The notes under the pieces were generated by a model. The model saw only the letters and a program-made list of their open reading frames with translations. It had not been told where the DNA came from and did not search any database. The position numbers and the translations under genes are program-made. A DNA stretch of 64,000 nucleotides from Notamacropus eugenii (lineage: Eukaryota > Chordata > Mammalia > Diprotodontia > Macropodidae), in the NCBI RefSeq assembly GCF_028372415.1, contig NC_092879.1:98514857-98578856 (forward strand), read 5' to 3'. Of the stretch, positions 51,201 through 63,245 are shown in pieces. Within the stretch, counting starts at the first letter, position 1. Every line of letters begins with the position of its first letter.

Positions 51201-54200
51201 GAGTGATCAGACTGTGGGCTTAACATAAAGAAGCAAAGGGCTCTAGGAGCCCACAGTCTAGTGGGGGAGATAACAAGAAGCCAGATACAGGCTGAGTAGG
51301 AGATAAGTAGGAGATCCACAAGAGGGAAGGAGCTGGATTTATGAACAAGAGTCAGGGAAGGCTTCGAGGAGAAGGCGAAATCTAGGTTGGGACTTAAAGG
51401 AAGCCAGGGAGGTTAGTAGTTGGATCAGAGGAGGGAAGAAGGTAGCTCCAAGACTTGCAGGTGGCTCTGTGAGTTGGGATTTCAGGAGAGGGGAGGCCAA
51501 AGAGTCATATACAAGCATTGCTAAGGCTGTGTAGCCTAGTAGATAGAGCCCTAGACTTGGGAGTCAGGGAATCCTTTGTTGGAATCCCACCTTGGACTGA
51601 AGGACCCTGGACAAGCCACCTAACCTCTCTCAGCCTCAGTTTCCACTTCTGTACAGATGACAGGGCTGGACTGGATGGCCTCTGAAGTCCCCTCCAGCTA
51701 ATAGCTGCTGACCTACAAGGCACCTGCAGGCACAGTGGCCAGAGAGCTGAAGCTGGAGTAAGGAAACATGTTATTCAGCTGTGTCTGACTCTTTGTGACC
51801 CCAGGCAAAGACACTGGAGTGGTTTGCCATTTCTTTCTCTAGCCCATTTTACAGATGAGGAAACTGAGGCAAACAGGATGAAGTGACTTGCCCAGGGTCA
51901 CACAGCTAGTAAGTATCTGAGGTCAGATTTAAATTCAGGAAGATGAGTCTCTGGATTTCAGGCCCTGTGCTCTATCCACCTAGCTGCCCTAGGAGTAAGG
52001 AAAACCTGAGTTCAAATCCAGCCTCAGAAACTTATGAGCTGTGTAACACTGTGCAAGTCACTCTGTCTGCCTCTGTTTCCTCAACTGTAGGGCACCTACC
52101 TCCCAGGGTTGTTGTGAGGATCAAATGAAAGATTTCGCATGTGCCTGGCATGCAGCAGGTGCTTACTAAATGATTGTTGCCTTTCTTCCCTACATATTTA
52201 TCAAGCTGCCCTTTAGTGACTCACTTTCCCTTTGAAGTCTGGCCTCAGTGGTGGTGTTAGGGGTGGGGGGTGGGGAGTGGGGATGGCCAAGTGCCTGACT
52301 CAAGAGAGCCTTCTTTATTGACTGAATCAGGAGACCAGAGGGAATCCTAGCTCTGCCATGAAGTACCTGTGTGACCTTGGGCCAGTCCCTTCTCTCTGTC
52401 CATCAGACAAGCCTTCTAGACCTTTCCAGCTCTGCAGTGATGACTTTTTCAATCCTCTTGCTTCTGCCTCCCACATACTCATTACCCTGAATCCTCAGAG
52501 GAGCCAGGCCAGAGGGGATTGCTCAGTCTAAAGAGCCTTCATCTAGAGGCAAGAGGATAGCTGCCTGCTGTGTGCCTTGCTAAAGGCACAGTGCTCTTTT
52601 GAGGGAGACCACTGGCCAATATGAATGAGGTGGGAGCAGGTGGAGCCCTCAGCAGTAGCTTGGGGAGGGTTTAAGGGTAAATGTAGCCCCTGCCCCTGCC
52701 CCTGCCCCTCCTTGGCCAGCCTTGCCAAGGGCAGACCAGTGCCGGGAGGCACTCCCAGCTCTCCTAACCCTAACCCTAACCTGTCTCCCTCTTCTGTTCA
52801 AGTCTTTTCAAATAACCATTTCTGAAATCTTAGTGGGTCTTAATGGGTGAATTCTGGGGAAAAACCAGAGTGGAGAAATCTGCTGGTCTCCCCCTCCTCC
52901 TATTCCCTGATCCCCCAGGGCAGCTGGGCCCCGCCCCCCCCGCCCCCCCTAAGGGGTTTACCTTAGTGATGGTGAGGGAGTATTCATGAGGGCATTCCCT
53001 ATTCATAAGCCTGGGGGTGGGGGGTGGGGGGGGGCAGATATCGAACTGTAGCCTGATGAAGTCAGAAGACTGTAGGACCTGAAATCTGGGCATCAAATTC
53101 TGCTCTGCTGCTTACTAGTTTTGAGACCTTGGATAAGTCACTTATCTCTTTGGGTCTCCTCTATCATCCTTTCCAGTTCTAGAGCTAAGTATGCTAAATT
53201 CCCTTGAGTTCTGGAACTTTTAAACTTAACCAGCTGGTAAAGGGGGCAGCCTGGAGGGAGAGAAGGGGAGCCTAGGGCTGTAGGCCCGGACACTTGAGGT
53301 CCTCCTCTGGGGTGGTAGGAGTGGGATTCCAAGATTTCTAAGCCAAAAGCAGGGGAAAATTCAGCATAGCCAAAGCAGGTATCCCAGGGGCCCTGATAAA
53401 CAGGTAGGTGTGAAGGGAGGGCTTCCTTGAGCTTGGCGAGACCTAGGGAGCTTGGCGCCTTCCTGCAGGGCCCACTGACTGTGCTCACCTCTGTTCAATG
53501 TGCCACACTTTAAAAAGCCACAAAGGAAGTGAACACACAAAAGGCTGACAACAGGAGGCCATCCAGAGAGAAGGGCTGAGGAGGGCCTTCCCTCTTTTGC
53601 TTCATTACCACAGGATGGGGCTCCCATTGCTTCCTTGCATGCCCCTTTTGTGGACAGAGGAGCTAGTTCACCCAAGAGCGCAGTAAAAGGAGGGATCACC
53701 TCTGGTCAGAGGGATTCTAGAAGGATCTATCTACTGGGCCACAGATCAAGAGCAGGGCTTTTTCACCTTGTTTCTGCCCTGGACGCCTCCGGCAGCCTGG
53801 CCAAGAAGCCAGTAGACCCCAGCTCACAATCAGGTTGGGAGATGCATTAAAAGCAATACAGAGAATTACTAAGGAAACCAAGTCTACTGAAATAGTTATT
53901 GCAATTATTAAAAACACAAATTTGCAGAGCCCAGGTTATAACAACCCCCACCCGATCTAAAGGCATCCCATGGTGCATTTAAAAAGTACAGGTGTTCCCC
54001 CAAAAAACAAGCGGATGCAGAAAAATTGAACATAAGCGAGGCCACGAGTAGGAGGATGAGTGGCTAATAAAGCTTCACTGGGGAGGGCAGAGACAGGGGC
54101 TGAAAAATTACTGATACCTTCTAGACTGAAGTTAAATGTAAACGATTATTAGCAAATTAAGTTAGTTATACTCCTGGTCAGTGTTCATTGTTTAATACAA

Positions 54201-57200
54201 CCTGCCCCTGTGGGCCAGTGGATCCCTCATCTCGTTAATGTGCAAGTTCCCTCCAGTGATGCACCCAGATCTACTGCTCATCCTGAATGCAGCCTCCCCT
54301 AAATGTGCCTGGGGTTGGAGCTGGAAGGAAGGAGTCATAGCCTCTTGCCATGGTGGCCAGGACAATCATGGCTGCCCCCTCCAGTGGCTACCATGGGCCA
54401 CCATCCATTAGCCCTTGCTCTCATCACCTGACCAGCCCGTCTTTGGGTTTGTTTGGAGTGATGACGTCCAGATTGAGCCAATTCTGTTCTCATAGTAGTA
54501 CTGGATGGGAATCTCGCACTAACAGTTCCAACAGCTCATTTAATGTTTCTGGACAGCTTATGCCTTGCTGCCTTCTCTGCCTCCATTGCTGCGGACAGTA
54601 AAAAAAAGAGAACCTCCTTCTCGCTCCAAATACTGGTGTTTTCATGAAGACTTCTTCCTCTAACAAAGGCCTAGCTCAGGTTCCACCTTTTCTGGAAAAC
54701 CTGACCTGCTCTGGGCACCCCCTCCCAACTGTTAGTGATTGACCCCTACCCCCAGAATAATAAAACTAGAAGCTTGCATTTATATGGTGCTCTAAGTTTT
54801 GGAAAGGTTCTAGAGATGTCCTAGAGATGGGCTCCTAGCCGATCCTCACAACAACCCTGAGAGGGAGATACTGTTATCCCCATTTCTGAGACTGAGGGCC
54901 AGTAAGGATCACATTAAGGGTCACACAGTATCTGAGGGGAGGTCTGAATTCCTGTCTTCCTGACTCCAGGTGCCAGTCATCTAGCTCAGTCTAGAATGTA
55001 GGCTCCTCCAGGGCAGGGACTGTTTCAATCCCGTTTCCCCCCTCCCCCCAGTGCCTGTTACCCAGCAGGCACTCATCAATGCTTCATGGATTCCCATGCA
55101 GGCCCCAACTAGAGTCTGAGGTTTGGAAAGGAGAAACATAGGGAGCCACAGGGCTCAAAGAATGCAAGCTTGCTGGCTAATTGGCTGTCCTGGGCCCTTT
55201 TGTTGTCTTAGGGATGGGAGATGATGAGCTACACTGCCTCCTCAGAGAGCTAGATGAAGTGATCAAAGATTTTGATAATGGCAGCAGCTGTCAGTATGAG
55301 GAGCATCTGGAGGAGCTCAAGCAGAAGACTGGCCTTGGCCTTGGTGTCTATGACAGCGGGATCGACGAAGCTGAGAGTAAGTCCTGGACCTTTCTGGTGG
55401 CCATGGTCTGGCCCTGCCCCTACCACCTCCATAGGCCTCGGATCGACTACAAATCACCATAGAGCTATCCCCTTTGACATAGCTCAATAGCACTCCTGAC
55501 TCAGCACCTACCCCTTGAAAGGGGCGGCCCACCCATGACAGGCATGCTATTGCTTTGGGAGCTGCCCATCCCTCCCTGTCCCCAGCCTGCCATAGGGTCA
55601 CCAACTGACTGGACTCTCCCTGCAGGTACCAGCCCATCTCCAGGGAGCAGCTTAAACACCAGTGAGGAGAACATTCACGAGCCAGCGACTTCTTCCACCT
55701 CCAAAGGTAAGAGAATCCCAAAACGTTGTCAGATGGCAAAGAGACAGATGGTGGGTAGTAGGGTGGGGGGAGTGTGTTAAAAGTAATCGATTTAGGAGGA
55801 AAGTAGGACAGTGGGCTCTGAGTGACTGGAGGAGGGACCTGGGAGACCCTGAAGACCAGCTCCTAAAGGTGGGGGCCTCAGGAGGGTCACTGTCAGCCAA
55901 GCAGTAAACCTTTGTGAAGAGCTGATGTGCTCCTTGACCTCAAGCACTAAATGCAGACATGCTGGGTGCCCCTCATGGGAGGCCCCCTGGAACTCAAGGG
56001 GGCCAGCAGTGGGGCAGAGAGGAAACTACTCCCTGGAGCAAAGAGAGGCAGGAAGGGTGTGGATCAGTCAGGTCCTGGCCAGGGAGGCCCTGAGCAGGCA
56101 CTAAGGGACCCCTGGGACATTGGATATGGCTCCAACTTGGTAGACATTGAGGGTGTGAGAAGCAAAGCTCTCTCTTGAGCTCCTGAGACACCTTCTCTCC
56201 TACCAGCTATAGCCCTAAGGCAGAAATCCCCAAGACCTTGTCCTTTCAGCCTGAATCATGATCTGGGAGCCAGTGTTCAGTGTGATTGTTCTTATTTGGG
56301 CAGCTAAGCTTGGAGACACAAAGGACCTGGAGGATTACATTGCTGACCTCGACAAAGAGCTAGACGGTAAGCCCATTCACCAACGTTAGCCTTGCAATTT
56401 GAGAAAAATGCCAGCTTGAACATGGGACAGCTCCAGCCCTTAGCTGGTTTGCCAATGACTTAGAAAGAGGATCTGGGTAGAAATGCAGAGTCTTTTACCA
56501 AATTCATTTGTCTACCAGTCTTGTATCCACATCTCCCCCTCATACCACTTGGACCTGAACCACTGCCACAACTTCCTTACTGACCTCCCTACACCTAGCC
56601 TCTCCCTGCTCTAATCCATTTTCTATATAGCCACCAAAGAAATTTCCCTAAAGTGTGGGCCTAATCATGTCACTCCTCTGTTCAGGAAACTCAGATGCAA
56701 AGCAGAATAAAGGCCCAAGGCCTATGGTCAAGAGGTCAGAACCCAAAGAAGAACTGTGAAGGTCTAGGGGCCCAGCAGCTAGAGCTGGAGGCTTCCTGTA
56801 TGATGCACCTCATGGTGGGTCTTGGGCCTTCTCAATTCTCTCAGCTGGAGGGAAAGAACTGGCAACCAGTAATCAGAGCCTTTCCTACTCTTAAATAGAA
56901 CTTGGTTCTGAGACTACACATTCCTTAAGGATCATTCCTTGGGGGTGGGGGGTGGGGAGGAGGGGTTGGAACCCAAATCCTCAGCATCTTAGGGGTATCC
57001 AGGTTCAGGCCTTTTCCCACCTCACAAACACTAACCCTTCCAGGAATGAGTAAGGATGATCTCCAGTCCATGGGTTTTCTTGAGGGGTTTCCTTACCTTT
57101 GCACTCAACAGAAGCTCCACCTGTGACATGGCACCAAAGGTGACTTGGGTTTTGGAGTCAGCTGATTCAGGATTTCAGAGGTTGAACCCACTCTCTCATT

Positions 57201-57220
57201 TTCCTCCTTCAGAAATGTGA
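48210..57220 (+). CDS. RGCC-family protein (RGCC-like paralogue), five exons, 114 aa
   Basis: RGCC (RGC-32) is a small p53- and complement-responsive protein reported to bind CDK1/cyclin B and influence the cell cycle. This gene encodes a relative. The exons are 48210-48237, 55212-55376, 55626-55706, 56304-56366 and 57213-57220, all joined in phase 1 with GT-AG introns. The protein starts MASQGVDPRGMGDDELHCLL. It has an acidic helix at residues 13-31, QYEEHLEELKQK at 37-48 (RGCC has HYEEHLERMKRR) and a Ser/Thr-rich middle at 65-90. It ends AKLGDTKDLEDYIADLDKEL plus DEM (RGCC: AKLGDTKELEAFIADLDKTL plus ASM). Human RGCC has 137 residues. The alanine-rich amino terminus is absent and the middle differs strongly, so this is a paralogue rather than RGCC. 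No stops or frameshifts. The first intron is 7 kb and the final exon adds only Glu-Met before the stop. Confidence 0.88.
48560..49020 (-). mobile_element. Reverse MIR-like fragments in intron 1
   Basis: Bases 48565-48640 ('GGAGTTGGAAGGATCTTTAG') and 48930-49015 ('CATTTTACAGATAAGGAAAC', 'CATATAGCTAATAAGTGTCT'). Confidence 0.7.
49530..49775 (+). mobile_element. MAR1-type SINE with a small internal duplication
   Basis: The head GGTAGCTAGGTGGCTCAGTG is followed by ACTCCAGATAATGCTCCAGA, where 'CTCCAGA' is doubled relative to other copies. Then 'TGCCTCAGTTTCTCCATCTG', 'CCCAGGGTTGT' and a tail 'GGTGCTCAATAAATGCTTG'. Confidence 0.85.
49880..50285. mobile_element. MIR-like fragments in intron 1
   Basis: A reverse remnant at 49885-49990 ('AGGGGAAAATGAGGCCCAGA') and a forward remnant at 50210-50285 ('CCTCAGTTTCCTCATCTCTA'). 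Confidence 0.65.
50290..51445 (-). mobile_element. L2 LINE fragments, reverse
   Basis: 'TGGGACCTTGAAGGGAAGG' (50453-50470), 'AGCCCACAGTCTAGTGGGGG' (51248-51267), 'GGGAAGGCTTCGAGGAGAAG' and 'GGGACTTAAAGGAAGCCAGG' match the reversed L2 tail. A minisatellite has expanded between the fragments. Confidence 0.7.
50765..50862 (+). repeat. 24-bp minisatellite, four copies
   Basis: The unit AGGTGGGATGGTTCTGAGCTGTGG is repeated nearly perfectly, ending in a diverged fourth copy with TTTCGAGC. The unit length is a multiple of three, so it translates as a repeated octapeptide, but no gene context supports coding. Confidence 0.92.
51520..51720 (+). mobile_element. MIR/MAR-type SINE
   Basis: 'CTAGTAGATAGAGCCCTAGA', 'CTCTCAGCCTCAGTTTCCAC' and 'GGCTGGACTGGATGGCCTCT' in forward order. 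Confidence 0.75.
51767..51991 (-). mobile_element. MAR1 SINE inserted in another SINE, with target duplication
   Basis: A reverse MAR1: 'AGCTGTGTCTGACTCTTTGT', 'GACACTGGAGTGGTTTGCCA', 'ACAGATGAGGAAACTGAGGC' and finally the head complement CCACCTAGCTGCCCT. It is bounded by a perfect 12-bp direct repeat GGAGTAAGGAAA at 51755-51766 and 51992-52003. This duplication shows it landed within a forward SINE. Confidence 0.92.
51992..52190 (+). mobile_element. Forward SINE split by the MAR1 insertion
   Basis: 'ACCTGAGTTCAAATCCAGCC', 'CTGCCTCTGTTTCCTCAACT', 'CCCAGGGTTGTTGTGAGGAT' and 'GCAGGTGCTTACTAAATGAT'. Its left part lies before 51755. Confidence 0.85.
52340..53180 (+). mobile_element. Decayed forward MIR pieces (52340-52430 and 53090-53180)
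   Basis: 'ACCTGTGTGACCTTGGGCCA' and 'CTGCTGCTTACTAGTTTTGA' with 'GATAAGTCACTTATCTC'. Bases 53180-54630 show no gene or clear repeat. Confidence 0.65.
52763..52782 (+). repeat. Short interstitial telomere-like tract (CCCTAA)3
   Basis: Three perfect vertebrate telomeric hexamers, in intron 1 of the RGCC-like gene. A CTGCCC run at 52686-52708 lies close by. Confidence 0.85.
54640..55100 (+). mobile_element. L2 LINE split by a reverse SINE
   Basis: L2 pieces lie at 54640-54755 ('TCAGGTTCCACCTTTTCTGG') and 54990-55100 ('AGAATGTAGGCTCCTCCAGG', 'GCAGGCACTCATCAATGCTT'). They enclose a SINE at 54760-54988 ('GAAGCTTGCATTTATATGGT', 'ACAACCCTGAGAGGGAGATA'). The L2 ends 110 bp before RGCC-like exon 2. 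Confidence 0.8.
55212..55376 (+). CDS. RGCC-like exon 2
   Basis: 165 nt, with acceptor CCCTTTTGTTGTCTTAG and donor GAGA|GTAAGT. It encodes the acidic helix MGDDELHCLLRELDEVIKDF, the family motif YEEHLEELK and the segment VYDSGIDEAE. Confidence 0.92.
55626..55706 (+). CDS. RGCC-like exon 3
   Basis: 81 nt, with acceptor CTCTCCCTGCAG and donor AAAG|GTAAGA. It encodes the Ser/Thr-rich linker STSPSPGSSLNTSEEN through EPATSSTSK, with possible proline-directed phosphorylation at the two Ser-Pro sites. Confidence 0.9.
56304..56366 (+). CDS. RGCC-like exon 4
   Basis: 63 nt, with acceptor TTATTTGGGCAG and donor GACG|GTAAGC. It encodes the most conserved block, AKLGDTKDLEDYIADLDKEL and one Asp, close to the RGCC carboxyl terminus. 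Confidence 0.93.
56500..56695 (+). mobile_element. L2 LINE fragment in intron 4
   Basis: 'AGCCACCAAAGAAATTTCCC' and 'CCTAATCATGTCACTCCTCT' match the L2 segment before its tail. Confidence 0.75.
57213..57220 (+). CDS. RGCC-like exon 5, coding end
   Basis: After the acceptor CTCTCATTTTCCTCCTTCAG the exon gives AA-ATG-TGA. Joined to the last G of exon 4 it reads Glu-Met-stop. Human RGCC also ends in Met right after this junction, which supports the choice of acceptor. Confidence 0.85.
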
Positions 57221-58983
57221 GATACAACCCTTGGTCACCCAGTAGAGGTCCTCAAGACGGATTGCTGTAGATGTGCCTGCCTGAATACACCCACCCCACA
57301 CATGTTTTCTTTCTTCGTGGCGTTCCTCAGGGCCAGAGCAAGGGGCTTTTCCAGGGAATGGATGAGGCCACTGACTGGGAACTGCCCATGTAATCGTCCC
57401 CAGCACCCGCTGCCCAATTATGTTATCCAGTAATGCTGCGGTGTCCATAGTGTGTTAGCTGCATCCTTTTATCCAATTGCTTTAAGGCCATGTCTGTGTT
57501 GCTGGAGCCAGTCTGGTTGGTCTGGATGAAAAAGCGCCCTCTTGTCAAGAGACTAAGGGACCCTGGCCACATTTTCCATCTGTGTCGCTTCCTTTTTTTG
57601 TGGGAGGAGGAGGCAGCAGGAGTCTGGAACTAGGATTTCATCAATGCTTGAGACTCCCAGATCTAGAATTCCCTCCGATCCACAGATCCACAATTCACTG
57701 CATCTTCAAGTCTTTGAGAGTTGCCTGGGGCACTGAAAGCTTGTGACTTGTTCAGGGTCTCACAGTTAATATGTGCTGGAGGCAGGATTTGGAGTCAGAT
57801 CCTCCCTGCCCTCCGTGCCCCACACCACACTGCTAGCCTCAACTAGACCAATGACTGGACCAATAGCTTTGTAGTCTTCCTATCTGGTCACCTTCCCAAT
57901 TGCACACTAAGTGATGTTTGGCCCATAGATCTGCTTGACCACTCTGAACATGTCTTGTAGAGCATTGGAATGCTAATTTGCTTGTTGCCAGAAGAGGGAA
58001 GATTTGCCTGTAGCTTTGCAGAAATTCTGTGCGAGCAAGAATCTCCCAGTTGTGAGCCCAAACTGTCTGGTCTTATTATCTCAATTCTGTAAAGGTCTAT
58101 AGGTCCATCAACATGTCTTCCTTCCAGTAGGACTTAGCAGTTGGGCTTCCAGAGCTTCCATGGCTAGAAAGGTCCTTCCCCTGTAGCTGACCTGGTTCTG
58201 ACTGTCTCCTGATCTTAGCCTGGCTGGCCTTTTGACAATAAGCATCCAGTCAGGGACAGAGCCTGGGTTTGAAGGTTGGTAGAAGTTTCCAGAGCCATCA
58301 AGAACCCAGGAACAGCACCCTGGCAGAACCAGACAACCAAGAAGGACTCAGTAAAATAAGGTGCTACTGGACCTCACTGCAGCTTAGAAAGCAGGACGTT
58401 TCCAGGCCTTGGTATTGCTCTGGGTCACAGCCTGTCTAGAAATTGGGGCAGGTGAGCATAAGAAGCCCTCTTCATCTCTATCTCCATCCCTATCCTCACT
58501 TTTCCCCCTTGCCCATGGCCTAAGACTGACTAAGAGGCCCTATGATGGGAGAGCAAGGAAGGAGTTGTGCTGGGAAGGGGGTGCTTGAAACTCTTGAACT
58601 AACTGGGGAGAAGAGGTTAGGGAGGAGGGGTAGGCAGCTGCCTGCCTCCCTCCTGGGAGAGAGATCACAGCCATCCATACCAACAACAGCCCATGCTGAT
58701 GGCAGGTAATAAAGAGCTTTCGCCTTGTGCATAGATAAGCCACAGTTAGCTTGGCTGATCTGGACATGGATACGTGGGAGTAGACCCGATGTCCCCGAGC
58801 CAAGAACTGGTGGTCAATGGCCCTTTCCTAAAATCAGCCTTACAGATGATTCTGACTCTTATCCATCTATGACCTTCTGGCACTGGTGTACATATTGTAT
58901 AATAGTGGTGAATATTGTATACAAGTTATCGTGCCAATATATGAACTATATATGAAATGAAATAAACGTGTTCATGAGGAATG
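57221..58983 (+). other. 3' UTR of the RGCC-like gene
   Basis: About 1.75 kb from the stop codon to just past AATAAA at 58961-58966. An earlier AATAAA within 'GGTAATAAAGAG' near 58706 could give a shorter form. A decayed MIR lies near 57740-57790. No other coding exon was found in it. Confidence 0.7.
58961..58966 (+). terminator. Polyadenylation signal AATAAA
   Basis: A canonical hexamer, followed about 10-20 bases later by GTTCATGAGG. It is the probable 3' end of the RGCC-like transcript. Confidence 0.7.
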
Positions 58984-60600
58984 AGCCCTGACACCTCCTC
59001 TTCACAACCCCTCTGCCCCAGAAACCTTGGGACCCTAGTCCAGGACTTTCGTGCCCAATCTGCCCAAAGACCCACTTCCCTATGTGCAGCTGCTGTCCAT
59101 CTCCCTACTGCCAGCCCAAAGTGAAGAACGTGTCCAAAATTCAGCTCCTTATGACAAACAGGGCCCCAGAAATGCAGTGCACTCCCCAGAGCCAAAAGGG
59201 TACAGATGCCATATTGATACCCCATCTCTCCAAGTAGGATCTTTTAGGCCATGTGACTTTTATAAGCCGTCCCCCTCCCCCATGCCCAGAAGAGGCATCC
59301 CCCTGGACAGAGCTTCTATCCTTGACCCCAAACCAGTTTGGGAGGTATCCAAGCCCAGGGGGAGAGGGAGGAGTCAGTAAGAGTGTTTGACTAGAGGTCA
59401 GGGAACCTAGACCCTGAGCCAACCTCTACCGTTGGCCAGGTCATTTCCCTTAGGGCACTGCTGGCCACCTGGGCCCAGCTCTTGCTCACTATGGTTAAGA
59501 AGACAGAGCAGCTTCCTGTAGGTCTTTCTTTTCTGAGCAGAAAGAGGAAAAAACCCCAAACCCTGGAGAGAGCAGCTCATGTTCCATTGTGCTCTACCAC
59601 CCTCCCCGCTCTCCCCCAGCACCAATCACAAGCCACCAGCTGTCATAGGACCACAGCTTCTGCACCATGTTGGGGCTCCTTGAAGGCCCTCAGCCAGGCC
59701 TGGGCCACTCTAGCAGGGAACCTGGCTGAAGCTGTGCCAAGTTAAAGCTTTGCCAGCATCACTTTGGCCAAATAATGACTCCCTTGTTCAGGCTGGCCCT
59801 GGACCTCCATGGTGGCCCCAGGCAGGCAGACCCATCTTGCCTTCAACACCCAGCCCCCAGGGCACAGCTCATTGGTTCACTCCCCAAGGCCATGCTCCCT
59901 CCTGGCCAATCAGGAAGCCTGCTGATATGTTGGGTTTGCATCCTTTTCTGCTCTCCTCCCACCAGTAGGATCCCAGAACCTCAAATCTAGGAAGGATCCA
60001 GGAGGTGCTCTAGCCAACTTCCCCCCTCCCCTTCCTTTTCTGCTAGGCAGCTATCAGAGCCTAGAGTAAGTCAGTGCCTTGCCCAAGGTCACGCAGCTAG
60101 GGACCCAGGTCCAGCAGCCCTTTCCCCTTCCCAGGCTGCCCCACAGTCATGTGCCCCGCTCCTCCCCGAGCAGGAGGTCCCCCTGGCCCCAGCGATTTGT
60201 TTTCCTTTTTTCAAAGGCTCAGTGGTTGGCGTTTTTGTTTTTTTTTTTAACTTCCTGAGAAGTAGATTATGGTCCCTTTAAAAAAAGACTGATTTTTAAA
60301 ATGTCCCTAACTCCAGATAATCAGCACTGCTCTATTTCTCCCCCAGCATCCCCCAGTCCTCTTCTATTAAGGATACTTTGGTGGAAGTCAGTCTGTCAGT
60401 AAGCATTTATGAAGTGCACATGTATCAAGCACTGTACTAAGCCTTGGGATACAAAGAATGACAAAAGACAGTCCCTGCCCGCAAGGAGTTTCCAGTTATA
60501 TGGGGAGATGACGTCCAAACAACTCTGTGCCAACGAGTCATTCTTTGTAATAGGAGAGAATTCTCAGAGGGAAAGGAAGTGAGTCACTGGCCCTGCCTGC
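58984..60600. other. Intergenic, mostly unidentified; MIR and L2 remnants
   Basis: A reverse MIR piece at 60045-60110 ('TTGCCCAAGGTCACGCAGCT') and a reversed L2 tail at 60400-60545 ('TCAAGCACTGTACTAAGCCT', 'ACAGTCCCTGCCCGCAAGGA'). I see no exon or RNA gene in the rest. Confidence 0.6.
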
Positions 60601-61779
60601 AGAGCCGCCACCAGCTTCAGCTTTGAAGCTCCTCAGTTCCCCCAGCTACTGCTCAGCAACTCTCCAATTACTTTGAGAGGTGCCTCCCCTGACTCTCCAA
60701 AACAATTCCCAACCTCTCCCTCTCTACAGAAGCCTGCTAGAGTCTAGGAAATGGGAGCTGAGAAGCCTCTGCACATAGGGTGAACACTGCCCAACAGTCT
60801 CCCTCATCTTCTCAGGATCTTTCTACATTTTCATCCTCTCCCACATCTGAGAACTCAGAGAAGGGTCCCCTCTTTCTTGTCAAGGCAAACTTCTTATGAC
60901 CGCTGCCTTCGTTCCATTCCACCCAATTGCAGACTGACAAAAGGGCATGGACACCTGGTCCAACTCCAGTCTAATCAAGAATCCCCTGAGCCATGTTCCT
61001 GCCAATAGGGCATTCAGCCTTTGCTACCTCCCAGTAGCCCATTCTGCTGGAGGGCAACTCCCCAGCTGGGCACCTCCCAGCCACTGTTCCCGGCTCTGCC
61101 CTCAGGGCCAAGGAGAACACTTGCCAATCCCACTTTCTTGACCTTTTCATTATTCATGTAAATATTATACTTGAAATCCCCTCGACTTGCTGTCTGCGCT
61201 GCCCCTAGCCTTCCCTTCTCCACACTAAACATCTCCCAGGTCCTCCAACAGATCTTCATGGACCGGCCAACGATCCTTCCCTTTCTTGGCCCCTCTCCAC
61301 TTTCTCAGGATTCTTCCTACGTTATGGCTCCCAGAAGTGAACCCAGCTGAGTCACCAAAACCCTCAGTGCCACTGCTGTAGCAGGGTCCGCCAATCCCTG
61401 CCACTTCACGCTGTGCCACACACTGCAGATGAAACTTCCATCCTCCAAGGTACTGGCATCCTCCTTGCAGCAGGGCCCGGTGGATGACCAGTTGTAAAAC
61501 CAGTCTGTGGACCAGCAGATGAAAACTGCTTTTCCCCTCCGCTGGTTTCACTCAGCATCAAGGAGGGCATCCTGAGTTTTGGCTGCCCACATCAGACTAG
61601 AATCACCTCAGCTGGAATTTGCCCCATCTCTAAATGTAGATGTAGATTGATCCTGCCTACCGCCCCTCCTTGGCCTGAAGAGGATCTGACCCATGGCTAA
61701 TGAGGTGAAGTGACTGCCTATGAGCATGCAGCCAGTGCAGCAGCAGGCAGGAAGGCCTTCCTGTCCTGGGCATCTTCTC

Positions 61780-62949
<1,170 letters not shown>

Positions 62950-62950
<1 letters not shown>

Positions 62951-63245
62951 TGTCCTATCACTCCTCGGTGGCTCCCTATTGCTTACCAAGCAAAGTTCAA
63001 AGTGCCATCCAGCATTTTGGGATACCCAACCTTTCTAGTCTTATCTCATGTCCACATGCTGCCCAGTCTGCACTCCAGCCGAGTTGAATTCCTTCAAACA
63101 CACTCTATTTTCTGTCTGTCTTTGTTCACACTCTACCTTACACTTCTCTCCCATGTTTTGCTTGTTGCAATCTTTCCTGATTCCTCACATTGACATCAAC
63201 CTTCCCCCTCATTCTGTGCTCAACACTTAGCTTTTCTGTCTCACT
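62950..63245 (+). mobile_element. Second L2 LINE fragment
   Basis: 'CTATCACTCCTCGGTGGCTC', 'CAAAGTTCAAAGTGCCATCC' and a decayed remainder. It is a separate copy, because the preceding L2 has already ended with its tail. Confidence 0.75.

Noticed and set aside
58725-58955. Alternative last exon for the RGCC-like gene (acceptor before 58848, frame DDSDSYPSM...)
   Set aside because: The acceptor at 57212 gives Glu-Met-stop, matching the RGCC ending in Met. The alternative adds a long unrelated tail.
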